Assembly: GCA_004764695.1 (NCBI GenBank)
Contig: SMSO01000032.1
Coordinates: 3,064,501-3,128,500, forward strand
Direction: 5' to 3'
DNA length: 64,000 nucleotides
Origin: Schizochytrium sp. TIO01
Lineage: Eukaryota > Sar > Bigyra > Thraustochytrida > Thraustochytriidae
In this document: positions 54,061 to 63,600 of the stretch, in pieces
How the letters are laid out: the number at the start of each line of letters is the position of its first letter
How positions within the stretch are numbered: position 1 is the stretch's first letter
Position numbers and translations under genes: made by a program
The notes under the pieces: generated by a model
Seen by the model: only the letters and a program-made list of their open reading frames with translations
What the model was told of the DNA's origin: nothing
Database searches by the model: none

Positions 54061-57000
54061 ATGGACGCTTTTCTTGATCGTGAGGGCGAGGCGTTGAAGC
54101 AGCTATTTCAACAGTGCAGTTGTGGCTCATGGGCAGCGACCACACCAGAATCCAGAGGAAGTACACCTGAATCCTCACCAAGTGTCCCTCCGTCATCGTC
54201 TTCTACACCCATTTTGCGCTCCAATACGCCAGCTTCATCACATAGTTCACAAAGGGGTAATTCAATCAGTCTCTCGCGGACCTCATCAATCACCTCAGCA
54301 AAACAGTCATTTTGCAGTAAACAGTTGAATGTTACTGACGAAGGAAATGAGAACAACAAACATATGTCTGAGTCAAAGGTTGGGCGCCGGCCTTATATGA
54401 AGGACATTGAAAGCAAACACGAAGAATTTGCACGGGCAGTAATGGAGGGGAGACCAAATTCTGCTAGTGAACCCCGGGCGAGCTTTACTGGGACGTATGC
54501 ACATTTGTTAGCTTACAGTCTACCACGCACTCTCACTAAGCAACTTGTTCGGGATGCTTTCGGCGCGGATCATGTAGAGCTTCCGTTTTGGGAATGGTGT
54601 CAAGCTCTCTCTGTGGTAGCCTCCAAGCTCTACCCAGCATGTAAATCTGAGGTAGCGAGTTTGCAGAGCCTTATTCGAATGGTCAAGTTTGCAAGTCATC
54701 TTTGTCGTAATGTTGAGGATTTTATTCATGCGTTAAGCTGTGTTGGGGTCCTGAATATATCATTTTGCTATTGGGATGCATATCGACTTCACCGACGTTA
54801 TGCATCACGCGGCTTTCGAGGCTTATTGCAAGCATTGCGAGCAACTGCTGCACTGGAAAAGTCCATCCATAATGATTTGTTTGAATTCGCTCAGCGACTT
54901 CTCTATGTAGACAAATCAAAAAAACCAAAGCTTAACTTTGCTACTTTGAGTGAGTTGGATGAACTTTCATCAAGATTTATTGAACTGTATCCTGACTTAG
55001 GACTAGGGTGTACATTTGTGGATTTTGTCGACTACTGTGTGGCTGATGGACTTTTAGAAATACTTTCACAAACGAAAACACCAGCCGAAGTAGAAGCTGC
55101 CCTCAGCCAGCAACACCCGCATCAGGAAGAGTATAGCAAGATTTCGCTTCAAGCTACATACTTTCCTCAAACCCCTCCTTCAACCCCGCCTGCAAGACCA
55201 GATTCCTCCATACAGGATAATAAGAATGTTGAGACTAAAGCTTCGGGCAATCGGAAATTTACTGTGTCGTCGGTGCCTTGTCGTAGTTTCCCATCACAAC
55301 CTCACATTCGCAACCTACAGGTGAGCGTACCAGAAAGCGCTTCCAAGATACATGCAGAATTGCATCCTACACCTCTTGTCCCCGTTGAAACTGCTAATGC
55401 GCGATGGCAGCGCCTTATCATGTCACCTCTTCGAAGAGCATTCGATGAAGGCCCTGACGTGGCGGCTTGGCTTCGGCGTACTGGTGTAAAGCTACCCTTG
55501 GAACAGGCTGAGGACGCTTGGTCCACTTCACATGGTGATTTTAATCGATTTATCAATCACGTTAGCAAAGATTGGGAGTCAGAGATTAACTCAATTCATC
55601 CTGGGAGAATGACTACACTCAGAATGCATGATGAATGCATCCAAACCCAAACTTTTGGTAGAGGCCAGGACCCTTTACAAAGTGCCGATCAACTACATCT
55701 TGAACATTACGAGTCTGATGAAGCAGCATTCCTGTTAGGTGTCTTTAATGCTGGATGTGCATCTTTCGAATCCCGTCATGCGAGCATTCGTCAATCTTCC
55801 TGGGCGAGGCCGATGTTTTATGGGTTTGTTTTAACTTTTGCATCTGGCCCGCTAACTGCTAGTCTTTTACTGCGATCAATAGGAAACCAAACAAAGGATG
55901 GACTAGGTCTTGGGGAGTTTGCCTCAGCCTTGGAAATACTTGCTGTTGAAGGTATTCGCCTAGAACTCCCTCTTTCTCTGAGTGATACAAACATTGCTAA
56001 CTTTCCATTTGCAAGTTTGGTATTCGATCTCGATCTCGCTCTTTGCATCTACTGTCTTGGTGACACACGCATGCAAGCTAATTTAAGATCCTCCCAACCA
56101 GAGAAAAACATTGAAGAAGATTTCCAAGCCTTTGTGTCGACTTGTCGTGAGGTAAATGGCGCATTGCGGATCAGCAGAATTATCGAACAATTTGCTCCTA
56201 TCAAAGATCTGGCTGCTTGGACCGCGCTAGTCACTGCATTTGTCCGGCCATGCGCTGGTGTGGAACCAGGCGTTATGAGCATGTCTTCTATTGTATTCAT
56301 GTATCACTCATTTGCACCTCACGGTAGCGATGTAGAGACTCTCACGGATCTTTTATGTATATTTCTTGATACATTCCCAGATATTGATGTCAAGATGCGG
56401 CGCGAGCTGTTCACTGGTACTGGATGCGTCACTTGCGAGTTTGCAGAGGATGGTGGCGTTTTACCTCACATGTTTCTGGTTCCCCAGGAAGACTTTGAAC
56501 TCTTGGCCAGCTTGGCACCAGATAAGTTAGAGGCCTTGGAAAAGCTTTTAGACCCGCCTCCATTGCTTGAAAATTTGGTAACTACGCAACCTGATCTTGT
56601 GGCATGTTATGTTCATCAATATGGAGGTTCGTCTTCGTCGGAAGCGTCTTGCATTCCCGGGCTTTTACTCTGCGCTACAATCTCCCTAGCTGAACACTCC
56701 AAACAGACTGTGGCTGATATAATTGCGCAGGTGACTGTATCAAATGTCAATATGTATGACTTCTTGTTCAAGCCTGAGGTAGTTCGAATTTTGCAATCGC
56801 AACACCATTGGCCTACATTTACGCAATTTGCAACTCAAGTTTCACGAGAAAGCTCTCACCACGAAAAGAAAATCATACCAATTTTCGAAATGTATCTCTC
56901 CAAGCGAGGGTTTTCGGCTGTGCTTACAAAAATTAATTTAGAGGTTGGGATGGCTGGAAGTCCCGAGAGCCGTGCCATGCTTCAGGTTTTTAAGCAAACT

Positions 57001-57162
57001 CAAGTTCTTGACCGAACCTTTTCTTCAGTAGCACCTTCAGGGAGGATGAATATATCACAATATGAAGAAGCTTTAGCCAGACTTGCCTTCCATGCTGAGT
57101 CAACTACCAAAGCTTGTAACGCTTTGTCAATCTTTAAATGTCTCATTAACCCCTCTTTGTAG
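54061..57162 (+). CDS. unrecognised 1,033-residue protein
   Basis: A long intronless frame with ATG at 54061 (an upstream TTG in frame at 54043 is ignored). Residues 20-75 are Ser/Thr/Pro-rich and probably disordered. A second Pro-rich linker lies near 370-395 (TPPSTPPARPDSS). The remainder looks globular and helical, with spaced blocks such as PFWEWCQALSVVASKLYP, TFVDFVDYCVADGLLEIL, GLGEFASALEILAVEGIRLE and SQYEEALARLAFHA. These resemble the F-x-E-F-x-x-x-L pattern of degenerate EF-hand pairs, though no complete calcium loop is seen. No membrane segment or enzyme motif is visible. Function unknown. Confidence 0.85.
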   Translation: MDAFLDREGEALKQLFQQCSCGSWAATTPESRGSTPESSPSVPPSSSSTPILRSNTPASSHSSQRGNSISLSRTSSITSAKQSFCSKQLNVTDEGNENNKHMSESKVGRRPYMKDIESKHEEFARAVMEGRPNSASEPRASFTGTYAHLLAYSLPRTLTKQLVRDAFGADHVELPFWEWCQALSVVASKLYPACKSEVASLQSLIRMVKFASHLCRNVEDFIHALSCVGVLNISFCYWDAYRLHRRYASRGFRGLLQALRATAALEKSIHNDLFEFAQRLLYVDKSKKPKLNFATLSELDELSSRFIELYPDLGLGCTFVDFVDYCVADGLLEILSQTKTPAEVEAALSQQHPHQEEYSKISLQATYFPQTPPSTPPARPDSSIQDNKNVETKASGNRKFTVSSVPCRSFPSQPHIRNLQVSVPESASKIHAELHPTPLVPVETANARWQRLIMSPLRRAFDEGPDVAAWLRRTGVKLPLEQAEDAWSTSHGDFNRFINHVSKDWESEINSIHPGRMTTLRMHDECIQTQTFGRGQDPLQSADQLHLEHYESDEAAFLLGVFNAGCASFESRHASIRQSSWARPMFYGFVLTFASGPLTASLLLRSIGNQTKDGLGLGEFASALEILAVEGIRLELPLSLSDTNIANFPFASLVFDLDLALCIYCLGDTRMQANLRSSQPEKNIEEDFQAFVSTCREVNGALRISRIIEQFAPIKDLAAWTALVTAFVRPCAGVEPGVMSMSSIVFMYHSFAPHGSDVETLTDLLCIFLDTFPDIDVKMRRELFTGTGCVTCEFAEDGGVLPHMFLVPQEDFELLASLAPDKLEALEKLLDPPPLLENLVTTQPDLVACYVHQYGGSSSSEASCIPGLLLCATISLAEHSKQTVADIIAQVTVSNVNMYDFLFKPEVVRILQSQHHWPTFTQFATQVSRESSHHEKKIIPIFEMYLSKRGFSAVLTKINLEVGMAGSPESRAMLQVFKQTQVLDRTFSSVAPSGRMNISQYEEALARLAFHAESTTKACNALSIFKCLINPSL

Positions 57163-57543
57163 GAGTGCTGCTTTTGTTATTTGAAAACGCGAAACTTATG
57201 CCATGCGAGCGCGATACTGCTAATGAGTGTAGAAGGCAGAGACTGATTGAAAACAAATATGAGTTGATGTGTTTGATGCAAGCACCTGGGGCAACATTTC
57301 TCAGTTTCCCCAGTTCTTCAAGTTTGCTTTTCTCAATCAGCTATCAAAGGATGCAAAATGTGCCCGGGTCAAGTAAAATCTTCATTTCTTAACTGTGAAT
57401 ACATTTAACTAGCAGACACTGGTGTATGATGCCTCAGTTCTCATGAGCATGGATATACTTCAAAAAAATATCTTACAATCGACAAGATCTTGTTGAGGGA
57501 GAGTTTCTGTTAGTTTGCAAATTGGCCATCCTATTGACTTTGA

Positions 57544-57544
<1 letters not shown>

Positions 57545-57634
<90 letters not shown>
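57545..57634. repeat. (AAT)n microsatellite
   Basis: About 30 units with a single AAC interruption near 57582. Confidence 0.95.
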
Positions 57635-58507
57635 GAGTTTGCAATGATTGTGCAGTAGGATGGATAATGTACATTGATTGATAATTGTAGCGTTATTGGA
57701 CGACCTTGGTTCTATTCTAGGTTAAGGTTCCACAAAGTTGATGAAGTTGCATAGACGAATTAATCGACTCAACCTTTAGGGCTTGAGTATCTAAATATCA
57801 CCTACTTTGGTAAATTCGGCCAAATCCAGAGAATAGATACATGAACTTTCATGAATTTGCTAAGTCTCTACCTATACCTGTTATTAATACTTGTATTTTA
57901 TCCACGGTAGATACAGGTAATTCCTTGAAAAACTAAAATAGAATAGGCCTCGCCGTGTATAGTTGTTTAATTGTTCAATTGTTTATTCTTCTACTTATTA
58001 TTATTATTATTTCATTCTTGAAGGTAAAAAAAAAATTGCCGGTGGCTAAGATTAATATCATACTTATGAATGTAAAGAATTTGTATTATATTTACAATTA
58101 CAAAATTAGAATGTTCTTTATGGGAATTAGGCTACCTAGCATGGATACATGGATACAGGTTATGCTCTACTAGTACCTCCCATATAGTTCTTTCCCGAGT
58201 TTAAAAAAAAAAACAAAAAACAAAGAATACAAGAACAGAAAAGTTAACTCTTAGTTTTTAAAAACTTCAAATAGAATTCCAGCTGCCTTTTCTCATCATG
58301 ACAAAAATCATGATCCCTTCTAGATCAAAAATAAAACGAGGCTTCATCTGACAACTATATCAAATACAGAGCGCAGATTGTAAAAAACCACGGTATCCTA
58401 TTCCAGATGTAGTGAATAAAAAATGAGATTGTCGCAAATCAAATCTTATGGAGATTCATCAGAACGAGCAGAGTATTCCACATGATAAGGACCTGCATGA
58501 ATAGGAT

Positions 58508-58604
58508 ACCAAATTGAGTGATTGTTTTGGTTTGAGTTATTACTCAAGCTGAAAGATTTTAACTTAGTTTCCCTGACTACTAGTAGCGAGAGTGGTAGAA
58601 AACA
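58508..58604 (+). repeat. dispersed short repeat (DSR), copy 8
   Basis: The best-preserved long copy: ACCAAATTGAGTGATTGTTT, GGTTTGAGTTATTACTCAAG, AAAGATTTTAACTTAG, and CTAGTAGCGAGAGTGGTAGA at the end. Confidence 0.65.
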
Positions 58605-58811
58605 TGGGTGGTAGTCTTAGCACCCTAGTCCAAACGTAGGGTAGTGATAAAGAGTTTAGTAGTTCCTCTTATGGTGTTGTTCATGGCGTTCAAGGAATGG
58701 AGCTTAAGGGAGCACCGTTGTTGTATAGTTGCAACAAACATAAACCCGATAGTACGCACGCAAGACAACCATTCTTGTGTTGACCGCAGTGCTGGCCAGT
58801 CAGACGCAAGA

Positions 58812-60488
58812 ATGTCGAAAGCTATTTGGGCTCGACGTGTGTTGCACGCTGGTGTAATTCTGAGTTGCGGCGGCACTGGGTTTGATGCTTCGCGACAAGT
58901 TGACGCAGGACCACAGGACTTTGTTTGTTGGAGATACGCACCACAGGAAACCTCAAAGGAGGCACAGGGAATCGCTAATCAAGATGAGACCATCACAGAA
59001 GCTCGCACAGCAATTGTTCATGGCTTGCAACAACTGCGAACAAAAGTAGGTGCTGGAACCCTGGTTCTCTATGGCCCACCTGGGGCTGGACGTAAAATTT
59101 TGAGCGAGGACATTGGTTCTGCAGGAGCACATTATCTCTGTCTAAATAAGCCAGAGCACGAGTGGCCTTCCCCGTGGATTCCTAATGCACGCCCTGGGAC
59201 TATATTGTATCGTTTATATTACAATATTCATTATCCCTCTGCAAAGACAGATGTTGAAGCCATCGCAATGACATTGCAGAAATCCTTTGATGACTGGGTT
59301 CTTCACGGCGTTCATCCGGAGAAGCACCAAGAGGTTATCGAGACTTCTACTCGCCGCGCTGATGGGACAACCACAGTCTTGAGTGTTGAAGCGCCTATCT
59401 TTAGTGCCATCGCTGTTCCTACTGAGGATGACTGTGGTAGCTTTGCAGCAATTCGCATCGGCGACCCGAGCAGTGAGTCGGCTATGGAATCTCGGATGAG
59501 CGCTTTCCAATCTCTTTTGGAGTCACAAAATGTCATTTTGACTGAAAATTCTCAGAAAAGGGAGCCGCAAAGAACAACCCTTGAAGGTGGACAAAAAGTT
59601 GATGAATTGACCGAAGAGAGTAGTGGAGGCGAAACAAGCGCAGCTATCAAAACACCAGCTACTTCAAGCTCGGAAGCAGGCAAAGCATACAGTCACAATG
59701 ACGAACTTAATTACTTGATACAGAAAAAGATAGGATTGAGATTAGCAGATATGGCAGCAGTAGCAGCTCATGTTTCTGATGGGAACGGTTTCACTGATTT
59801 GAAGTCATTAGCCGATGCAGCGATTCAGGACCAGAAGGCAAAACTGCGTTACTTGTTTGGGAATCCGGGCATTGATGAACAGGTGAAGGTCTGGCTCTGG
59901 GAGGTGCTAAAACTATTAAGTGGCCGTGCTTCTGTAACACTTGTTGGAGCCTCTCATTTGTCCACCGCAAACGAACCTGGGGCCCAGCTTAGCTCACTGC
60001 CAACATTCGAATATGTTGGGACTAACCCCCCCAGACTCTTGGATCTCGTTGCAGACGATACAGGAGAACTGCTAGAGGTGCGGGAGCCAGGTGCAAACCC
60101 TGGCATGCCGATGATGGTGAGCCTGCGTACTCCTGTATCAGCAGCGTTCCAAGCTCTATACGATGAGGATACAGAGCTATCCGCTCACGTAACGTGCATG
60201 GAGCGTCGGGTACACCTCGCGCAGGATTTGAACAAACTATCCAAGGATTTGCGGAAGTATTTTGAACGTCAAGATATCTTCGAAGAAAAGGTACACAATC
60301 TCTTGCAGCTCGTATTGACTATTGATGACCCTGACGATCCAGAAATTTTGCACGTGCGAATCAATCTCGAAGCAGAAAAGCTGAACATGACGAAATCTCG
60401 AAAGTTGCTGCTTCGAAGACTTCATGAGTTGCGTCGCGTCTATGACGAGGTCGAAGGTACTTCTACGGCATTTGCGGGGATCGTTTGA
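58812..60488 (+). CDS. unrecognised protein with degenerate P-loop, 558 residues
   Basis: The frame is open from 58644, but the ATG at 58812 has the better context (AAGAATGTC) and begins MSKAIWARRVLHAGV, which looks like a mitochondrial or membrane-targeting N-terminus; ATG at 58671 is an alternative. A nucleotide-binding-like segment LVLYGPPGAGRKILSEDIG follows, with Arg-Lys where Walker A has Lys-Ser/Thr, so ATP binding is uncertain. The next part (HEWPSPWIPNARPGTI and further on) resembles P-loop NTPases of the STAND/AAA kind in layout only. A disordered linker lies near 245-300. The C-terminal ~100 residues are helical with basic coiled coil. Its last 49 bp overlap the opposing Rrp46 gene. 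Confidence 0.82.
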   Translation: MSKAIWARRVLHAGVILSCGGTGFDASRQVDAGPQDFVCWRYAPQETSKEAQGIANQDETITEARTAIVHGLQQLRTKVGAGTLVLYGPPGAGRKILSEDIGSAGAHYLCLNKPEHEWPSPWIPNARPGTILYRLYYNIHYPSAKTDVEAIAMTLQKSFDDWVLHGVHPEKHQEVIETSTRRADGTTTVLSVEAPIFSAIAVPTEDDCGSFAAIRIGDPSSESAMESRMSAFQSLLESQNVILTENSQKREPQRTTLEGGQKVDELTEESSGGETSAAIKTPATSSSEAGKAYSHNDELNYLIQKKIGLRLADMAAVAAHVSDGNGFTDLKSLADAAIQDQKAKLRYLFGNPGIDEQVKVWLWEVLKLLSGRASVTLVGASHLSTANEPGAQLSSLPTFEYVGTNPPRLLDLVADDTGELLEVREPGANPGMPMMVSLRTPVSAAFQALYDEDTELSAHVTCMERRVHLAQDLNKLSKDLRKYFERQDIFEEKVHNLLQLVLTIDDPDDPEILHVRINLEAEKLNMTKSRKLLLRRLHELRRVYDEVEGTSTAFAGIV

Positions 60489-61219
60489 ATTCGCTGCTGA
60501 GCATTTGCGGTAAATGAAAGTCGCAGAAAAGCACGAGCTGCGCGTGCGCCTCGCGTGCAACTGTCCATTGCATCCTGAAGAGTATCTTTGTCAAGGGGGC
60601 CATCGGTTGTTAGTGCTGCAGCGTCACCAGATACGTCATCCAAAGTGCAAAGAAAAACTTGGGCCAGAGTCGAACCTGAAGACTCTTCCTCGCGTGTGGG
60701 ATCAAGTATGATTGATCCTGAGCTTTGCACAGCACAACTTGCAGCCGAAGGGACTGCAATCATCTCGATGCCAGCATCAAGTAAGGCAGCTGAGGCTGCG
60801 ACTACAGCACAAGACAACACTGCACCTCCATCATTAACAACTTGAATTGTGATTTTGATCAATTTTCGTGGGAAAGCCCGCACTTGAACACATTGCTCTA
60901 AAATACCAACGAGAATATCCTCGGCTTCGCGTCGGCGACTCGAAAGAGCACTGCTCTCATTGTCAAGGTTAGGCGCAGCTGCAGCTTCTTCCAGCTCGTC
61001 AGAGCGTTGACTCCAGTGAACCTCAACTTGAATTCTAGCTCTCTCGGAGAGCTCAAGGCGAGTCTGTTGTTCTGCCACAGGACCATACACACTGGCTAAA
61101 ACAGCAGTCCCCCCTGCTTCAAGTCTGCATGAACCGTGAGCCCGTTTCAGTACACCACATGATGCGCTTAATGGGCGGAGCTCAGTTGCTGACCGTCCGT
61201 CGCTTCGCAAGCTCGTCAT
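60440..61219 (-). CDS. EXOSC5: exosome core subunit Rrp46/EXOSC5 (RNase PH family)
   Basis: A 259-residue RNase PH-fold protein. It starts SLRSDGRSATELRPLSASCG, followed by AHGSCRLEAGGTAVLASVYGP, which matches the DGS...GxTxVLAxVYGP pattern of EXOSC5/Rrp46. The second half has QVVNDGGAVLSCAVVAASAA and LLDAGIEMIAVPSAASCAV, then ILDPTREEE, as in the same subunit. EXOSC5 is a structural member of the six-subunit PH ring of the RNA exosome in nucleus and cytoplasm and normally lacks phosphorolytic activity. ATG at 61217-61219. Stop TAG at 60440-60442 lies inside the opposing gene. Confidence 0.9.
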   Translation of the reverse strand: MTSLRSDGRSATELRPLSASCGVLKRAHGSCRLEAGGTAVLASVYGPVAEQQTRLELSERARIQVEVHWSQRSDELEEAAAAPNLDNESSALSSRRREAEDILVGILEQCVQVRAFPRKLIKITIQVVNDGGAVLSCAVVAASAALLDAGIEMIAVPSAASCAVQSSGSIILDPTREEESSGSTLAQVFLCTLDDVSGDAAALTTDGPLDKDTLQDAMDSCTRGARAARAFLRLSFTANAQQRIQTIPANAVEVPSTSS

Positions 61220-63600
61220 GACTCTCTTTTGCTGCTACTACAATTGAAAACTCCCTAGGTTCGAATAATAAACAGGCGGTAGAGGCCGACAACGTGTTGT
61301 ACTTGATGCGTTTCTGGATGCTCCCTTGGGAACTGACTTCCCTCCAACCATGCGATTCTGTGGATTGTTGTTGACAACACTACAGACCAACCACGTCTAC
61401 TTTTGTATTATCCTTTTAACTAGTGATATACTATATATAGTGACTAGATAGGAGTATATCTAGGTCGCTAGGTTAATGGGAAATAAGAAACAAAATTAGA
61501 AGGTAGGTACCCGAAACATGTACGACCTACCACACCTAGTTGCTAGACAATCTTGCAAATGAATAGATTTGTCTTGGTAAAATCAAAGCTTCAGGCGTTC
61601 TTCGAATCTTGATAGGGAGTGGCAATATATGATTATTAAATGCTGCGTTTCTTTAGAATTTACTTTTGCTTGACTAATATACCTTCAAAAGCTAATATTT
61701 TATTACTACTGATAGAGTGAATGATGTTGATTGTAAAAAGGTAAGTCACAGACAGGAATAAGCAGGTAGCAATTTGAGAAAATACGAAAGCGTAAACAAT
61801 TCACATGCGTGGATTCTCTGGTGTGTTACTCTGCGAGATGGTGATGCTAAGTACAGTTAAAGTTGATAATGAGACCAGCCTTGTGCACAGCCTTAGAATA
61901 ATCAAATATTCGTGTATTTTTGTTTTTTTAAAGAGTAATTTTAAAGAGTTGTTTAAGTCGTTGATGAATATGCTTAGTTTTAGTTTTAGTGTTCAAATTT
62001 CTCGCCTCGTACTCAAAGTCTCCTTTTGCAAATTTATATTTTATTATTTTTTAAAGAATCACGAGCAGGCCAAGATAAGTCTTTTGAACTACTTACTATC
62101 CAGGGGTCAGAGAAACAAACAAAGAATCAATACACATTCCAATGATGACATTTTGCATGTTTGAAAGGGAAGAATCTAGAATTAAATTTCCATTTTCTTT
62201 TTGATTGATGACGTATTTCCTTCAAACCCATCATGCTTCTACTGGTGAAAGCATAAGTACGAACTATGGTGGCCTAGGTCACCCCCACTTCCTCCAACTT
62301 CTACTTCACCATCAAGGTGCTGGTTCGAAATTAATTTTCATTAATGCTCCAATTAAAAAAAATCCAGCTTGGGACCTGGGAAGCAATACTTTGCTGACTC
62401 GGAAGCAGAATTGACCACCATAAGGGTATCTGCACCATTTGAAAACAGCTAAACCCCAAGACCTCTTTCAGATACAAATAGACCCCTCATTGAAAGGATA
62501 TACTAGACTATCCAAAGTCTTAAAAAGGCCCCGGTAATGAACGTATCAGTAATTTAGGAATAAATCTACAGCTGGCAAAATATTTCGCGTACTTATTCAC
62601 ATGTGAACTTATTCTTGTTAGAAGTAAAAAGAATTATGTCTTTTTCAAAATTTATATTTTCCGTGGATGTGGATCTGGACCGAAAGTGGGAGAATGCATG
62701 AAAAGAAGCGTAACAGGATTTGGAGAGCTCTATCGGAGTTAACCTACTTCTGACAAGTAAAGGCGTTGTGGTAGAAGTCACATATGGGTTGCAGTCTTTG
62801 TCGTTATATTAATACCTTCACCGAAAGGAGAGAATGCGTGCAAAAAGCGCTGGTGTTTTGACTTGACTAACAGAATTAATATGACTCACTTCTGAGTAGT
62901 GCAACTGTGGAAAAAATAAAAATATGGTCTTGGTTGATACTCGCGCTTACCATTCTGTGCATCTTAAATAAAAGCTAAGAAAGTGACAATTATAATACTT
63001 GATCGCTCTGAGGCTTCTGATCTAAAAAAAGATAAGAAAAAGAAAGAAAAAAAAGACTCAGAGTAAGAGCACTTATCCCTGTCAATACTTTTACTTCCAT
63101 CGTGACCTGGACTCCAGGTTTCTGTACCTATGAAAACATTAAAGCTTGTACAACATCCGAATAGTAGTGACTATTTCATATAAATGATATGCTCTAATAA
63201 TTTAAGAAGTGGAGGTTGGGTAAGAAACTGGAATGGCGAAGGAACCACCAAGCTCCAAACAAACACTACAACCAAACCTTCAATCCAAATTATCAAAAAG
63301 CCTCAACCAGAAGTTTGGCGTCCCAACAAGTGCCCTTCTGCTTCTTCTCCTCAGCCAATCACACATTCGCAAGTGATAACGCTAAGCGCATCTATAGTTG
63401 TGGTCTGCTCCGGCGGCCGCGAGCAGACGATACCATTTTCTACGCCAGATCCTCCGCCCAACAAAAAGAGAATTCCAAATGCTGGATTGGTGACCTCCAG
63501 CTTGTCTATCCAGACGCTCCCGCCGTCAACAAAGACATCGTTAAAGGGGCCAACCTCGACAGACTGGGCTTGGGCGCCCTACTGCACTACCAAGATTCAC
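61220..63600. other. AT-rich spacer at the right end
   Basis: Contains one or two degraded dispersed short repeats (62853-62910; the end of another near 62735-62765) and a TATATA block near 61430. Frames at 63184-63767 overlap the degenerate repeat that follows and carry no recognisable family. No RNA gene is seen. Confidence 0.4.
62853..62910 (+). repeat. dispersed short repeat (DSR), degraded copy
   Basis: GTTTTGACTTGACTAACAGA followed by AATATGACTCACTTCTGAGTAGTGCAACTG-like text; several positions have drifted from the family. Confidence 0.45.

Larger units (their letters stand above)
57163..58811. other. spacer with long AAT microsatellite and one DSR
   Basis: 1.65 kb. It holds an AAT repeat of about 90 bp, an A-rich stretch near 58203-58225 and a dispersed short repeat at 58508-58604, just before the next gene. 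No gene or RNA is seen. Confidence 0.45.
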
